DNA from: JBOHUC01 sp050733935
GTDB lineage: Bacteria; Eisenbacteria; RBG-16-71-46; DASYSL01
Direction of reading: 5' to 3'
Assembly (NCBI GenBank): GCA_050733935.1
Contig: JBOHUC010000016.1
Coordinates: 1-64,000 of the forward strand
DNA: 64,000 nt
Of this stretch, positions 17,883-25,509 are shown one piece after another. The notes under the pieces are model-generated. The model was not told where the DNA came from. It saw nothing but the letters and a program-made list of their open reading frames with translations, and made no database searches. The translations under genes were made by a program, and so were the position numbers. The first letter of the stretch is position 1. The number at the start of each line of letters is the position of its first letter.

Positions 17883-18101
17883 CTACTCCTCGTCCTCGAG
17901 ATCGTCCTCGTCGTCGTAATCGTCCTCGTCGAGATCGTCATCGTCGAATTCGTCGTCATCATCCTCGTCATCGTCATCCTCGAAGTCGATGTCCTCGTCA
18001 TCCTCCTCGTCGAGGTCGTCGATGAATTCTTCGTCTTCGTCGGACTCACGCCCCGAGAAGATCAAGTCCTGGCCGTTTCCGGACACTGAGAGGAATTCCA
18101 T
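17883..18101 (-). CDS. Small protein with a long Asp/Glu tail
   Basis: 72 residues from ATG 18101 (an in-frame start at 18134 would add 11). After a short ordinary head (MEFLSVSGNGQDLIFSGRES) almost the entire remaining 50 residues are Asp and Glu with a few Phe, Ile, Leu and Tyr. The sequence is probably real because a good promoter (18251-18278), AGGCAGGG-type ribosome binding site and terminator flank it. Poly-acidic tails commonly mimic nucleic acid or bind cations or histone-like basic proteins; that is inference, and no family is recognised. The gene is a GAC/GAG/GAT-rich repeat tract and could vary in length between strains. Confidence 0.6.
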   Translation of the reverse strand: MEFLSVSGNGQDLIFSGRESDEDEEFIDDLDEEDDEDIDFEDDDDEDDDDEFDDDDLDEDDYDDEDDLEDEE

Positions 18102-18250
18102 GTCGCACCCTGCCTCTGGTGTGGCCCGGGACATGCCGGGCGCGTTCCCAACGCTACCACCGCGCCGAGAGGAGTCATGTCGAAAAGCTCCGCGGGTGTT
18201 CGGAGCGCGCGCGGCGCGCCGGAAATCGCGGCTTCCTGCGAAACCGGCGG

Positions 18251-18278
18251 CAGTATACCGACCCGACCCGGGGGGTCA
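18251..18278 (-). promoter_or_regulatory. Predicted sigma70-type promoter of the acidic-protein gene
   Basis: Minus strand: TTGACC (18278-18273), 16-bp spacer, TATACT (18256-18251). The predicted start near 18244 gives a leader of about 140 bases. It lies just downstream of the tRNA-Asp terminator. Confidence 0.6.
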
Positions 18279-18314
18279 ACTTTTTTCACCCCCCCGGCGC
18301 AACCCTCACGGAGC

Positions 18315-18341
18315 AAACGAAAACGCCGCTCGGGGCGCGGC
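18315..18341 (-). terminator. Rho-independent terminator after tRNA-Asp
   Basis: On the minus strand a GCCGC/GCGGC stem (18341-18337 with 18329-18325), 7-base loop, followed directly by GTTTTCGTTT. It lies about 35 bases past the tRNA 3' end. Confidence 0.6.
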
Positions 18342-18376
18342 TCCGGGCGGACGTTTGTCGGGGCTTCGGATGTGAG

Positions 18377-18454
18377 TGGCGGGGTTGACGGGACTCGAAC
18401 CCGCGACCTCCTGCGTGACAGGCAGGCGTTCTAACCAAACTGAACTACAACCCC
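18377..18454 (-). tRNA. tRNA-Asp (anticodon GTC)
   Basis: A complete cloverleaf: acceptor GGGGTTG (18454-18448) pairs with CAACCCC, the anticodon arm is CCTGC-CTGTCAC-GCAGG with GTC at the centre, and the T arm contains GGTTCGAGTCC. The discriminator G is at 18380 and CCA (18379-18377) is encoded. The length is 78 bases including CCA, with one extra U in the D loop. Its promoter is at 18495-18524. Confidence 0.95.
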
Positions 18455-18494
18455 ACCATGGCAACGGGGGCTCACGCCGCCGCCGCGAAGCCGC

Positions 18495-18524
18495 ATCGTA
18501 GTCGCGCCCTCTCCCGAGTGTCAA
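18495..18524 (-). promoter_or_regulatory. Predicted promoter of tRNA-Asp
   Basis: Minus strand: consensus TTGACA (18524-18519), 18-bp spacer, TACGAT (18500-18495). The predicted start near 18488 is about 35 bases before the mature tRNA 5' end. Confidence 0.6.
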
Positions 18525-18596
18525 GGACCGCTTCGATCGCGCGCCCGGGCGGGCGCCCATCTGGTGCGTCCCGGGGGCCGCGTGTAGACTCGCGTC

Positions 18597-19367
18597 ATGC
18601 CGCCCGAGATCGAAGCGTACGATCCGCAGGAATTTTGGCAGGAGCGTCTGTCGGAAAACTTCGACCTGCGGGGCACGGGGCATCCCGGTCTTTCGGCGGC
18701 GTACAACGAGCGATGCTATCGCCTGCGCCGTGCCGTCCTCGACTCGATTCTCGTGAAGCACCGCGTTCCGGTGGCCGGGCATCGCGTTCTCGACGCGGGC
18801 TCCGGGAGCGGATTCTTCGTCCGGCACTTCCTCGAGCGCGGCGCCCGCGTGACGGGCGTCGATCTCACCGAAGTTTCCGTTCGGGAGCTTTCAAAGCGGT
18901 TTCCGGAAGCGCAATTCGAGCGTGGAGACCTGTCCACGTGGCGCGCGCGCGAGCCGTTCGACCTCGTGTCGTGCTTCGACGTGCTGTTCCACATCGTGGA
19001 CGAAGCGGCGTGGGACAAAGCTCTCACGAACCTCGCGGATGCGGTGCGGCCGGGGGGCTACTTCGTGTTCACGGAGTATTTTCCGCGACGGCGTCCCCGA
19101 TCGATCGAGGGGCACAATATCGGACGGGACTGGGAGACCTACCGGACGGCACTTCTCGCGCGCGGGCTTGCGATCCTCGAGAACCGTCCGACCCATCACC
19201 TCATGAACAGCGATCTCGGCGTGTTTCGATTCCTGAATCGCGCGCCCGAGCTCCTCTACCGCATCGATCTCGGGCTCCTCACCGCCGGCCTCCTCGAGGA
19301 TCGGGGAAGCAATCGCATCGTGCTCACGAGGAAGGCGGACCCGGGCGCGCCGATCCCGTCCCGCTGA
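18597..19367 (+). CDS. Class I SAM-dependent methyltransferase
   Basis: 256 residues. The SAM-binding glycine loop is VLDAGSGSGFFVRHFL (about 63-78), followed by the acidic VTGVDLTEVSV and FDLVSCFDVLFHIVDE, then GGYFVFTEYFP. The acceptor is unknown; the layout resembles small-molecule or lipid methyltransferases of the UbiE/Methyltransf_11-12 group rather than RNA enzymes. A TAGACT hexamer ends six bases before the ATG, with no ribosome binding site, so the message may be leaderless. Its 3' end overlaps the convergent gene at 19324-19890 by 44 bases. Confidence 0.85.
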   Translation: MPPEIEAYDPQEFWQERLSENFDLRGTGHPGLSAAYNERCYRLRRAVLDSILVKHRVPVAGHRVLDAGSGSGFFVRHFLERGARVTGVDLTEVSVRELSKRFPEAQFERGDLSTWRAREPFDLVSCFDVLFHIVDEAAWDKALTNLADAVRPGGYFVFTEYFPRRRPRSIEGHNIGRDWETYRTALLARGLAILENRPTHHLMNSDLGVFRFLNRAPELLYRIDLGLLTAGLLEDRGSNRIVLTRKADPGAPIPSR

Positions 19368-19890
19368 CCCGCCGGAGCGCGGCGAGACGACGGGCGAGAG
19401 GTTCGGGCAACGGCTCGCGCAGCAGGCGGTGGAGCGCGCTCGCATCCGCTCCGCGCGACTCGAGGTGCAGAAACAGGGGCTCCGAGCGATGCGTGCGCTC
19501 CATGAGTGCGTACGCGACGGCCCACGCCTCGAGACTTCCGAGCGGGATCCCTTCCCACGTGCCGCGCACGAACGTCGGAATGCGGGCCACGCGGCCGTCG
19601 TTCACGAGCGCAAAGCGCACGATGAGCTCGACCGTTCCCCCGTCGAAGACGAGCTTCGAATCGGAGTGACGACCGGACGAGCCGACGTAGACCGGGCGCA
19701 GCTCGTCGACCACCGGCAGGAGGCGATCGAGGGTCGCATCGGTCGTCAAGTCCCAGTCCCGTACGCGATCGACGAGCCCGTGCGCGGCGAGAAGTCCGCT
19801 TCCGCCGAGCGAGTGCACGATGCCTGCGTCCGAGAGCCGGCCGTGCACCTCGAGGAGCATCGTCTTCGGGGGAAGGGCAATCGTCGTCAC
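19324..19890 (-). CDS. Putative nucleotidyltransferase-fold protein
   Basis: 188 residues, tentatively recognised. The run LGGSGLLAAHGLVDRVRDWD followed by LTTDA has the G-G-S...D-x-D arrangement of the DNA-polymerase-beta nucleotidyltransferase superfamily, and the later beta strand VELIVRFALV could give the third acidic position. No C-terminal partner domain is visible. GTG at 19890 overlaps the SpoIID stop as GTGA, so it is the last gene of the murQ-anmK operon. It might modify a sugar, antibiotic or nucleotide, or be inactive; the sequence alone does not say. Confidence 0.5.
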   Translation of the reverse strand: MTTIALPPKTMLLEVHGRLSDAGIVHSLGGSGLLAAHGLVDRVRDWDLTTDATLDRLLPVVDELRPVYVGSSGRHSDSKLVFDGGTVELIVRFALVNDGRVARIPTFVRGTWEGIPLGSLEAWAVAYALMERTHRSEPLFLHLESRGADASALHRLLREPLPEPLARRLAALRRVSGTGSARPGPPSS

Positions 19891-21203
19891 AGGTGCACGA
19901 TCTCCACGTCCGCGTAATAGAAATGAAGAATGTCCCCGAAGGCCCGTCCCGCCCGCGCCTGCGCGAGGGCGCCGACCTGGCACATGCCCGCACCGTGGCC
20001 ATTGCCGCCGCCGCTCGCCACGACCTGGGTCACGCGGCCGCGCCCGTCCTTTCGCACCGCGAGCTTGAACAGGCTGCTCCGGAGAATCGAGCCTCCGGCG
20101 GATTGCGGCCTTCTGAGGACCCAGCGGGTCTTGTCCGCCCACACGACCACGTCGCCCTTTTCCGTGTCGAACACGAGCTCGCGCACACGTCCCGACGGGC
20201 TTCGCGAATTGACACGCACGTCGCGGAGCTCCTTCCATCCGCCCGGAGGCGGCGCGATCCCGCTCTGCTCGGGCCCGTAGCGATTCAGGTTCGAGAGGAC
20301 CTCGGCTCCGGTCCACGTTTCCGTCCAGCGAAAGTGACGCGAGTCCTTGCACCACGCGTCGTGCACGTCGCGATCCTCGACCTGCCGGAGCCACGGGAAC
20401 GGCGGATCGGGCCAGATGTCCTCGACGTTTGCCGTCGCGCCGCCGCAAGTCGAATAGTAGTTCGCGCGGATGTACGAGCCGTCGTGGAGCACGACCACGC
20501 CGCGTGTTTCCGCGACCGCCCGATCGGTGAACGGCGTTTCGCTCGCGATGCCGGCGTAGACCTGGTCCTCGACGGAATCGTAGAGATCGAATCCTTCCTC
20601 GAAGCGCCGGCCGACGTACGAGAGCGTGTACGTGCGCGCGGCCACGGCCTGCGCCTTGCCGGCTTCGAGGGTGGCGGCGTCGAGCTTTCCGATCTCGTGC
20701 GGGAGAACTCCCCTCAAGTACGGCTCGACGGCGACACGGTTGGCGGCCGTGATGCGACCGCGCGGACTCACGAAGAGCTTGGCCCCCCCGCGGTAGCGCT
20801 TCCCGTTCACCGTCACCTCATCGGTCTCCGGTCCGCCGACGAACACGGTGTCGTCGGCCACGACGGGCTCGTTCAGGCGCGCTCCCGAGGCGCCCTCGAG
20901 CGCGAGCAGGATCCGACCGCCGCCGATCCAGGCCACGAGCGAAGAGCGTGCGGGGACGTTGTCGACCTCGGGCGCTCCGCGGACAGCCTCGCCGCTCGTG
21001 GGGCCGACCGCGACCCGGACGCGCTCCGCGTCGATCACGATGCCGACATCGAGCCATTCGGTGCGGCCGAGACGCGTCGCCACCCCGTCCGCATGCACCA
21101 CGGACGCGTCGAACGCCGCGGTTGCAATGCCGTAGGCACACGCGACGATGAGGGCTCTCGCGACGTGGCGGCATCGACCGAATCCGAACCCTCTCCCCTT
21201 CAC
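19887..21203 (-). CDS. SpoIID/LytB domain peptidoglycan hydrolase
   Basis: 438 residues with an N-terminal signal peptide (about 14-40). The SpoIID core spans roughly 155-438: VEPYLRGVLPHEIGK (with the glutamate corresponding to the lytic-transglycosylase catalytic residue of SpoIID), QAVAARTYTLSYVG, YYSTCGGATANVEDIW and the terminal GHGAGMCQVGA. Characterised SpoIID cleaves denuded glycan strands, releasing anhydro-muropeptides. It overlaps anmK at 21200-21203. The sequence places a secreted glycan-cleaving enzyme in the same transcription unit as the anhydro-sugar kinase and MurNAc-6-phosphate etherase, consistent with cell-wall turnover. Confidence 0.85.
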   Translation of the reverse strand: MKGRGFGFGRCRHVARALIVACAYGIATAAFDASVVHADGVATRLGRTEWLDVGIVIDAERVRVAVGPTSGEAVRGAPEVDNVPARSSLVAWIGGGRILLALEGASGARLNEPVVADDTVFVGGPETDEVTVNGKRYRGGAKLFVSPRGRITAANRVAVEPYLRGVLPHEIGKLDAATLEAGKAQAVAARTYTLSYVGRRFEEGFDLYDSVEDQVYAGIASETPFTDRAVAETRGVVVLHDGSYIRANYYSTCGGATANVEDIWPDPPFPWLRQVEDRDVHDAWCKDSRHFRWTETWTGAEVLSNLNRYGPEQSGIAPPPGGWKELRDVRVNSRSPSGRVRELVFDTEKGDVVVWADKTRWVLRRPQSAGGSILRSSLFKLAVRKDGRGRVTQVVASGGGNGHGAGMCQVGALAQARAGRAFGDILHFYYADVEIVHL

Positions 21204-22522
21204 AGGCGTTCCTTTCGGTCGAGCGTGATCGAGCCCAGAACGAGCGGGCGCGCGGCACCCGTGACCCCGGGCAAGTTGCCCGGGCGTCCGTTGAGCGATT
21301 CGAACGCGAGTACGGCGAACGCGACCGCCTCCTTCGCGTCCACGGGCAGGCCGAGCTCGTCGGTCGTATGAAGCTCGATTGGATCGAGCGCCGCGGCGAG
21401 AGACGCCATGAGAACGGGATTGTGCGTTCCGCCGCCGCTTGCGTAGACGGCATCGAGCGGGAATCGCAGTGCCACGAATTCCTCGATCGCGTTCGCGACC
21501 GCAGAAGCCGAAAGCATGGCGGCGGTCACGAGCAGGTCGGCCTCTGAAAGGCCGCGCGCCTTCCCCGCCGCGAACCAGCGTTCGAGATACGCATCGCCGA
21601 ACCGTTCCCTCCCCGTCGAGCGCGGCGGCGGTTGATCGAAGAACGGATCCGCGAGCGCCTCGGCGAGGAGCTCCTCGTCCGGGCGGCCTCCCACCGCGCG
21701 GCGGCCGTCCTCATCATAGGACACGCGGCCCCCCGTCGCGCGCCGCACGATCCCGTCGAGCAGCATGTTCCCCGGTCCCGTGTCGAACGCGAGGACTTCG
21801 TCCACCTGCGCGCGGGCGGGCATGGCGGTCAGGTTCGCGATCCCGCCGAGATTGAGAAGCCCGCGCGCGACGTGCGCGCTCCGGAACAGGAGCCAGTCCA
21901 CGTACGGGACGAGCGGTGCACCTTCGCCGCCCGCCGCGATGTCGGCCGAGCGAAAATCGTGGAGCACGCGAATCCCCGTCCGCTCGGCCAGCACCGAGGC
22001 CGATCCGATCTGCCAGGTGAGCCCGCCCCCACCGGCCGCGGCGGCGTCCGCATCGCGCGGTCCGCGATGGAAGATCGTCTGACCGTGAAGCCCGATCGCC
22101 GCGACATCGCGCGGATCGGCTCCCGCATCGCCGAGGAGCTCGAGCACCGCGGCCGCATACGTCTCGCCGAGCGCGGCGTCGAGTGCCGTGAACTCGGATG
22201 CCGGGAACGCGTCTCCGCGCGCGCACGCGAGGATCCGCGCCGTGAGCAACGGATCGAGCGGGAGGCTTCGGTGCGCACGGAGCTTCCACGTGAGTCCGGG
22301 TGGCTCACCCGAGAGCGCGACGAGGGCCGCTTCGATTCCATCGACCGACGTGCCGGTCATGAGGCCGACGACGAGAGTCGACTTGCGCGCTCGCTCCTGC
22401 ACGCGCGGCTTCCCGCGCTCCTTCTCGTGCTGCTTCGCGCGCCCCTTCCCGCGGTCCTTTCCCCGCTCCGTCGAGCGCCCCTTCCCCCGCCCTGCGGCGG
22501 GCCTGGCCGGCCTTCGCGCCAT
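21200..22522 (-). CDS. anmK: Anhydro-N-acetylmuramic acid kinase with basic N-terminal extension
   Basis: 440 residues, about 60 more than typical AnmK. Phosphorylates and opens 1,6-anhydro-MurNAc to MurNAc-6-phosphate, the substrate of MurQ. The core has VGLMTGTSVDGIEAALV, IGLHGQTIFHRGP, NLGGIANLTA, AFDTGPGNML and YASGGGTHNPVLM. The first about 50 residues are a Lys/Arg/Gly-rich low-complexity run built from repeats like GKGR, GKDRGKGR, HEKERGK. The ATG at 22522 shares one base with the permease stop (TGATG). The basic tail could bind nucleic acid or phospholipid, or be a start-site artefact, but no other start lies before the conserved VGLMTGTS. Confidence 0.9.
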   Translation of the reverse strand: MARRPARPAAGRGKGRSTERGKDRGKGRAKQHEKERGKPRVQERARKSTLVVGLMTGTSVDGIEAALVALSGEPPGLTWKLRAHRSLPLDPLLTARILACARGDAFPASEFTALDAALGETYAAAVLELLGDAGADPRDVAAIGLHGQTIFHRGPRDADAAAAGGGGLTWQIGSASVLAERTGIRVLHDFRSADIAAGGEGAPLVPYVDWLLFRSAHVARGLLNLGGIANLTAMPARAQVDEVLAFDTGPGNMLLDGIVRRATGGRVSYDEDGRRAVGGRPDEELLAEALADPFFDQPPPRSTGRERFGDAYLERWFAAGKARGLSEADLLVTAAMLSASAVANAIEEFVALRFPLDAVYASGGGTHNPVLMASLAAALDPIELHTTDELGLPVDAKEAVAFAVLAFESLNGRPGNLPGVTGAARPLVLGSITLDRKERL

Positions 22523-23328
22523 CAACCCTTCTCCGCTCCGGCTGTCATTCCCTCGATGATCTGGCGCTGGAAGAAGAGGAACGCGGCGATCATCGGGAGA
22601 GCCGAGATCGTGGAACCGGCCATGAGGAGCCCCCAGTCGACCGCATGCTCTCCCTGCGCGAACAGCGCAAGCCCGACCGGGAGCGTCCGCAGGCGATCGG
22701 AGTTCGTGAAGATGAGCGGGAAGAGAAACGAGTTCCAGTTGAGCAGGAACGAGTTGATCGCGACGACCGCGAGCGCCGGCTGAAGAAGCGGCAGAACGAT
22801 CGTCGAGAAGATCCGAAGCTCGCTCGCCCCATCGACCCGCGCGGAGTCCTCGAGCCCGGTCGGAAGCCCGAGCACGTACTGGCGCACGAGGAAGATCGAG
22901 AACGCGTCCACGAAGAACGGCAGGATGACCGCGCCGTACGTGTTGAGGAGCCCAAGGCGCGCGAGCACGAGGTAGAGCGGAATCATGAGCACCTGGCGCG
23001 GCACCATGAGGGTCGCGATCACGCCCCAGGTGAGCGCGCGGTTCCCCGGGAAGCGCTTGCGCGCGAGCGCGTACCCCACCATGGCTCCCGTCAGCACGTT
23101 CCCGCCGACGACGAAGAGAGCGACGAGCGACGAGTTCAAGAGATAGCGCGGGAACGATCCCGCCTCCCACAGCGCGCGGTAGTGCATCAGGCTGAAGCGC
23201 GCGCGAGAGAGCGCGTCGACCGAGAGATCGCCGCCCGCCCCCGGCTGAACGGACAGGAAGAGCATCCACAGAAACGGCACGAGCATCGTGACGAGAAGCG
23301 GCAGGAGAAGCCATGCCCGGCGGCTCAC
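22522..23328 (-). CDS. Sugar ABC transporter permease, MalG type
   Basis: 268 residues. Six predicted membrane segments and the EAA loop for the ATPase, seen as GLEDSARVDGASELRIFSTI followed by VLPLLQPALAV. Second permease of a CUT1-family importer. The start is GTG at 23328, overlapping the upstream permease stop as GTGA with GAGGGG eight bases upstream; a start at 23355 is also open but would overlap by 31 bases. No ATPase gene is present, as in many CUT1 systems that share an MsmK/UgpC ATPase. Context between murQ and anmK suggests a cell-wall sugar cargo. Confidence 0.85.
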   Translation of the reverse strand: MSRRAWLLLPLLVTMLVPFLWMLFLSVQPGAGGDLSVDALSRARFSLMHYRALWEAGSFPRYLLNSSLVALFVVGGNVLTGAMVGYALARKRFPGNRALTWGVIATLMVPRQVLMIPLYLVLARLGLLNTYGAVILPFFVDAFSIFLVRQYVLGLPTGLEDSARVDGASELRIFSTIVLPLLQPALAVVAINSFLLNWNSFLFPLIFTNSDRLRTLPVGLALFAQGEHAVDWGLLMAGSTISALPMIAAFLFFQRQIIEGMTAGAEKG

Positions 23329-24215
23329 GACTTGGGCCCCTCGAGCTTGAGCCACTTCACCTGCGCAAACGCGAGCGCGAGCGTGAGGAAGAAGAGGAGA
23401 TACGCGATCGACGACGCATACCCGAGACGGAAGCGGTAGAACGCCTGTTCGTACAGGTAGAAGACCGAGGTGAGCGTCGAGTTCAACGGCCCGCCCCGGG
23501 TCATGACGAAGATCTCGGTGAAGATCTGAAGGCTCCTAACGCTGTTTACGATCAGGACGAACAGGAACGTCGCGCGAAGCATCGGCATCGTGATGTGGAC
23601 GAAGCGCTGCCAGCGGGTCGCGCCGTCGAGATGCGCCGATTCGTAGAGCTCCTCCGGGATCGACTTGAGTCCCGCGAGAAAGATCACCATGTAGTAGCCG
23701 GAGGCGGCCCACACGTCCATCGCCATGATCGCCGGCAGGGCTGTCTCAGGATCGAGGAGCCACCGCGGCGGCGTGCCGCCAAGGGCCGTGACGAGCGCCG
23801 AGAGCGGACCTTCCGGCGCGTAGAGCCCCTTCCACACGAGGCTGATGACGACCACCGAGACGACCGTGGGCAGGAAGAATCCCGCGCGGAAGAAAGCCCG
23901 GCCCGGAAACGCGCGATTGAGCGCGAGCGCGAGCCCGAGGGCGATCGCGGTCGTGAACGGGATCGTGCCGAAGACGAAGAGGAGCGTGTTCCCGAGCGAC
24001 TTCCAGAACAAGGGATCGCGCAGCGCTTCCGCGTAGTTGCCGAGCCCGAGGAAGCGTGCAGCCTGCGGCCGAAGGGGAGAGTAGTCGAAGAACGAAAGAA
24101 CGAACGAAAACCCGAACGGATAGAGCCCGAAAACGGCGAGCGAGAGGATCCACGGGGAGAGGAGAATCCACGTGGTCGGCTCGAACCGCTTCCGCCGGCT
24201 CTTCGGTTTCGACAC
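23325..24215 (-). CDS. Sugar ABC transporter permease, MalF/UgpA type
   Basis: 296 residues with about six membrane segments and the EAA motif SIPEELYESAHLDGATRWQR. First permease of the CUT1 importer; pairs with the MalG-type gene that follows by a GTGA overlap. The N-terminus (MSKPKSRRKRFEPTTWILLS) shows the usual positive-inside start. 15 bases separate it from the binding-protein gene. Likely substrate is an amino sugar or muropeptide-derived sugar by gene context, but other sugars are not excluded. Confidence 0.88.
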   Translation of the reverse strand: MSKPKSRRKRFEPTTWILLSPWILSLAVFGLYPFGFSFVLSFFDYSPLRPQAARFLGLGNYAEALRDPLFWKSLGNTLLFVFGTIPFTTAIALGLALALNRAFPGRAFFRAGFFLPTVVSVVVISLVWKGLYAPEGPLSALVTALGGTPPRWLLDPETALPAIMAMDVWAASGYYMVIFLAGLKSIPEELYESAHLDGATRWQRFVHITMPMLRATFLFVLIVNSVRSLQIFTEIFVMTRGGPLNSTLTSVFYLYEQAFYRFRLGYASSIAYLLFFLTLALAFAQVKWLKLEGPKS

Positions 24216-24230
24216 GCGGCCCCGGACCCT

Positions 24231-25484
24231 CTACCGCGCCGCGCTCGCCGCCGTTCGGGCGAGGATTTCGTTCATGCGACCGTTCGCGGCGCGCACGGCC
24301 GCCGCGGGCGTCTTCTTGCCGTACAGCGCCTGCTCGATCTCGTCCTCGATCGCCGCCTCCATGTCGAGCCAGTCAGGATGGTTCGGCGTCGTGCGCGAGA
24401 GGAGGAGCTGCTCGACCATCATGGCCTCGTTCGGACGCTCTCGATAATACGGGTCGTCAACGGCACCGACGGCGGCGGGCTGGACCGCCTTGTTCGCCTT
24501 CGCGAGCGCGAGGGCCGCCTCCTTCGAAGCGAGAAAGCGGGCGAGGCGGAAGGCGCCGTTCGGGTTCTTCGAAGCGCTGAACGAGACCAGGATCTCCCCG
24601 CCCGCGAACGACGCGTGGGTGCCGTGGTCGGCGGCGGGCTTGGGAATGAGCGCCACGCCGTACGCGAGGTCCGGGGCCTGCGTCGGAATCTTCCGGAAGA
24701 GCCACGCGCCCGAGATCTGAGCGCCGAGCTTGCCCTGGAGGAACGCTTCGTCGAGCTGATCCTGCCGGTCGGTGCGCCCGTGCTTCGCAAGCGCCAGGTA
24801 GAGCTCGAGCGCTTCGACGTTGGCCGGCGAATCGAACGCGGCACTCTTCCCGTCGGCGGAGAGGAGCTCGCCGCCGTTCGACCACGCGTACGGCATGTAC
24901 TTCTTGAACAGGATGTAGCGCTCGCCGGCATTGACCCCGTATCCGGCCACGCCGTTCCCGAGCGCCTGCACGCGACGCGTGGCTTCGAGGATCTCGGGCC
25001 ACGTCGAGGGCGCGTGATTCGTGTCGAGGCCCGCGTGCGCGAACAGCGTCTTGTTCCAGAAGAGAGCTCGCGTTCCAACCATCCAGGGCATCCCGTACGT
25101 GCGACCGTTCGAACGCGCGAGCTCCCACAGCGTGAACTGCGATTCGATGGTCCCCGTCGAGTCGGTCCAGTCTGCGAGCGCACCCTGCGTGGCGAAGCGT
25201 GGAAACCAGGTCGAACCGAGCTCGCACAGATCGGGAACCGTGCCGCCCGCGACGGCGGCCGTGATCTTCTCGAGGCCGCTCTGCCAGGTGAGCTGTTCCA
25301 TCTGGACCGTGACGTCCGGATTCTGTTTCTGGAATTCGTCGAGAAGAGGTTGAACCTGCTCGGCCGGGAAGAACTGCCAGAACACGACGACCTGTTTGCC
25401 AGCCGCTCCGCCGCCGCCGCAGCCCCCGAGGCCCGCGACGGCGAGCGCGAGAACGCCGGCTGTCTTCCATGAGAGTCGCTTCAT
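24231..25484 (-). CDS. ABC sugar-binding lipoprotein (extracellular solute-binding protein family 1)
   Basis: 417 residues. The N-terminus is a lipoprotein signal: LALAVAGLGGC, with Cys22 for lipidation followed by a Gly-rich linker. The mature part begins VVVFWQFFPAEQVQPLLDEF and continues with the classic family 1 order, TVPDLCELGSTWF, YGMPWMVGTRALFWNKTLF, and FAGGEILVSFSAS. It would sit on the outer face of the inner membrane (or in the periplasm) and hand a sugar to the two permeases. The murQ gene 25 bases upstream and anmK downstream make MurNAc, anhydro-MurNAc or GlcNAc-MurNAc plausible; this is inference. Confidence 0.88.
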   Translation of the reverse strand: MKRLSWKTAGVLALAVAGLGGCGGGGAAGKQVVVFWQFFPAEQVQPLLDEFQKQNPDVTVQMEQLTWQSGLEKITAAVAGGTVPDLCELGSTWFPRFATQGALADWTDSTGTIESQFTLWELARSNGRTYGMPWMVGTRALFWNKTLFAHAGLDTNHAPSTWPEILEATRRVQALGNGVAGYGVNAGERYILFKKYMPYAWSNGGELLSADGKSAAFDSPANVEALELYLALAKHGRTDRQDQLDEAFLQGKLGAQISGAWLFRKIPTQAPDLAYGVALIPKPAADHGTHASFAGGEILVSFSASKNPNGAFRLARFLASKEAALALAKANKAVQPAAVGAVDDPYYRERPNEAMMVEQLLLSRTTPNHPDWLDMEAAIEDEIEQALYGKKTPAAAVRAANGRMNEILARTAASAAR

Positions 25485-25509
25485 GTCCGGGATCCCTCCG
25501 CTGAGCGCG

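Noticed and set aside
23328..23355. Longer MalG-type permease start at 23355
   Set aside because: It would overlap the upstream permease by 31 bases; the GTGA junction with GAGGGG fits better.
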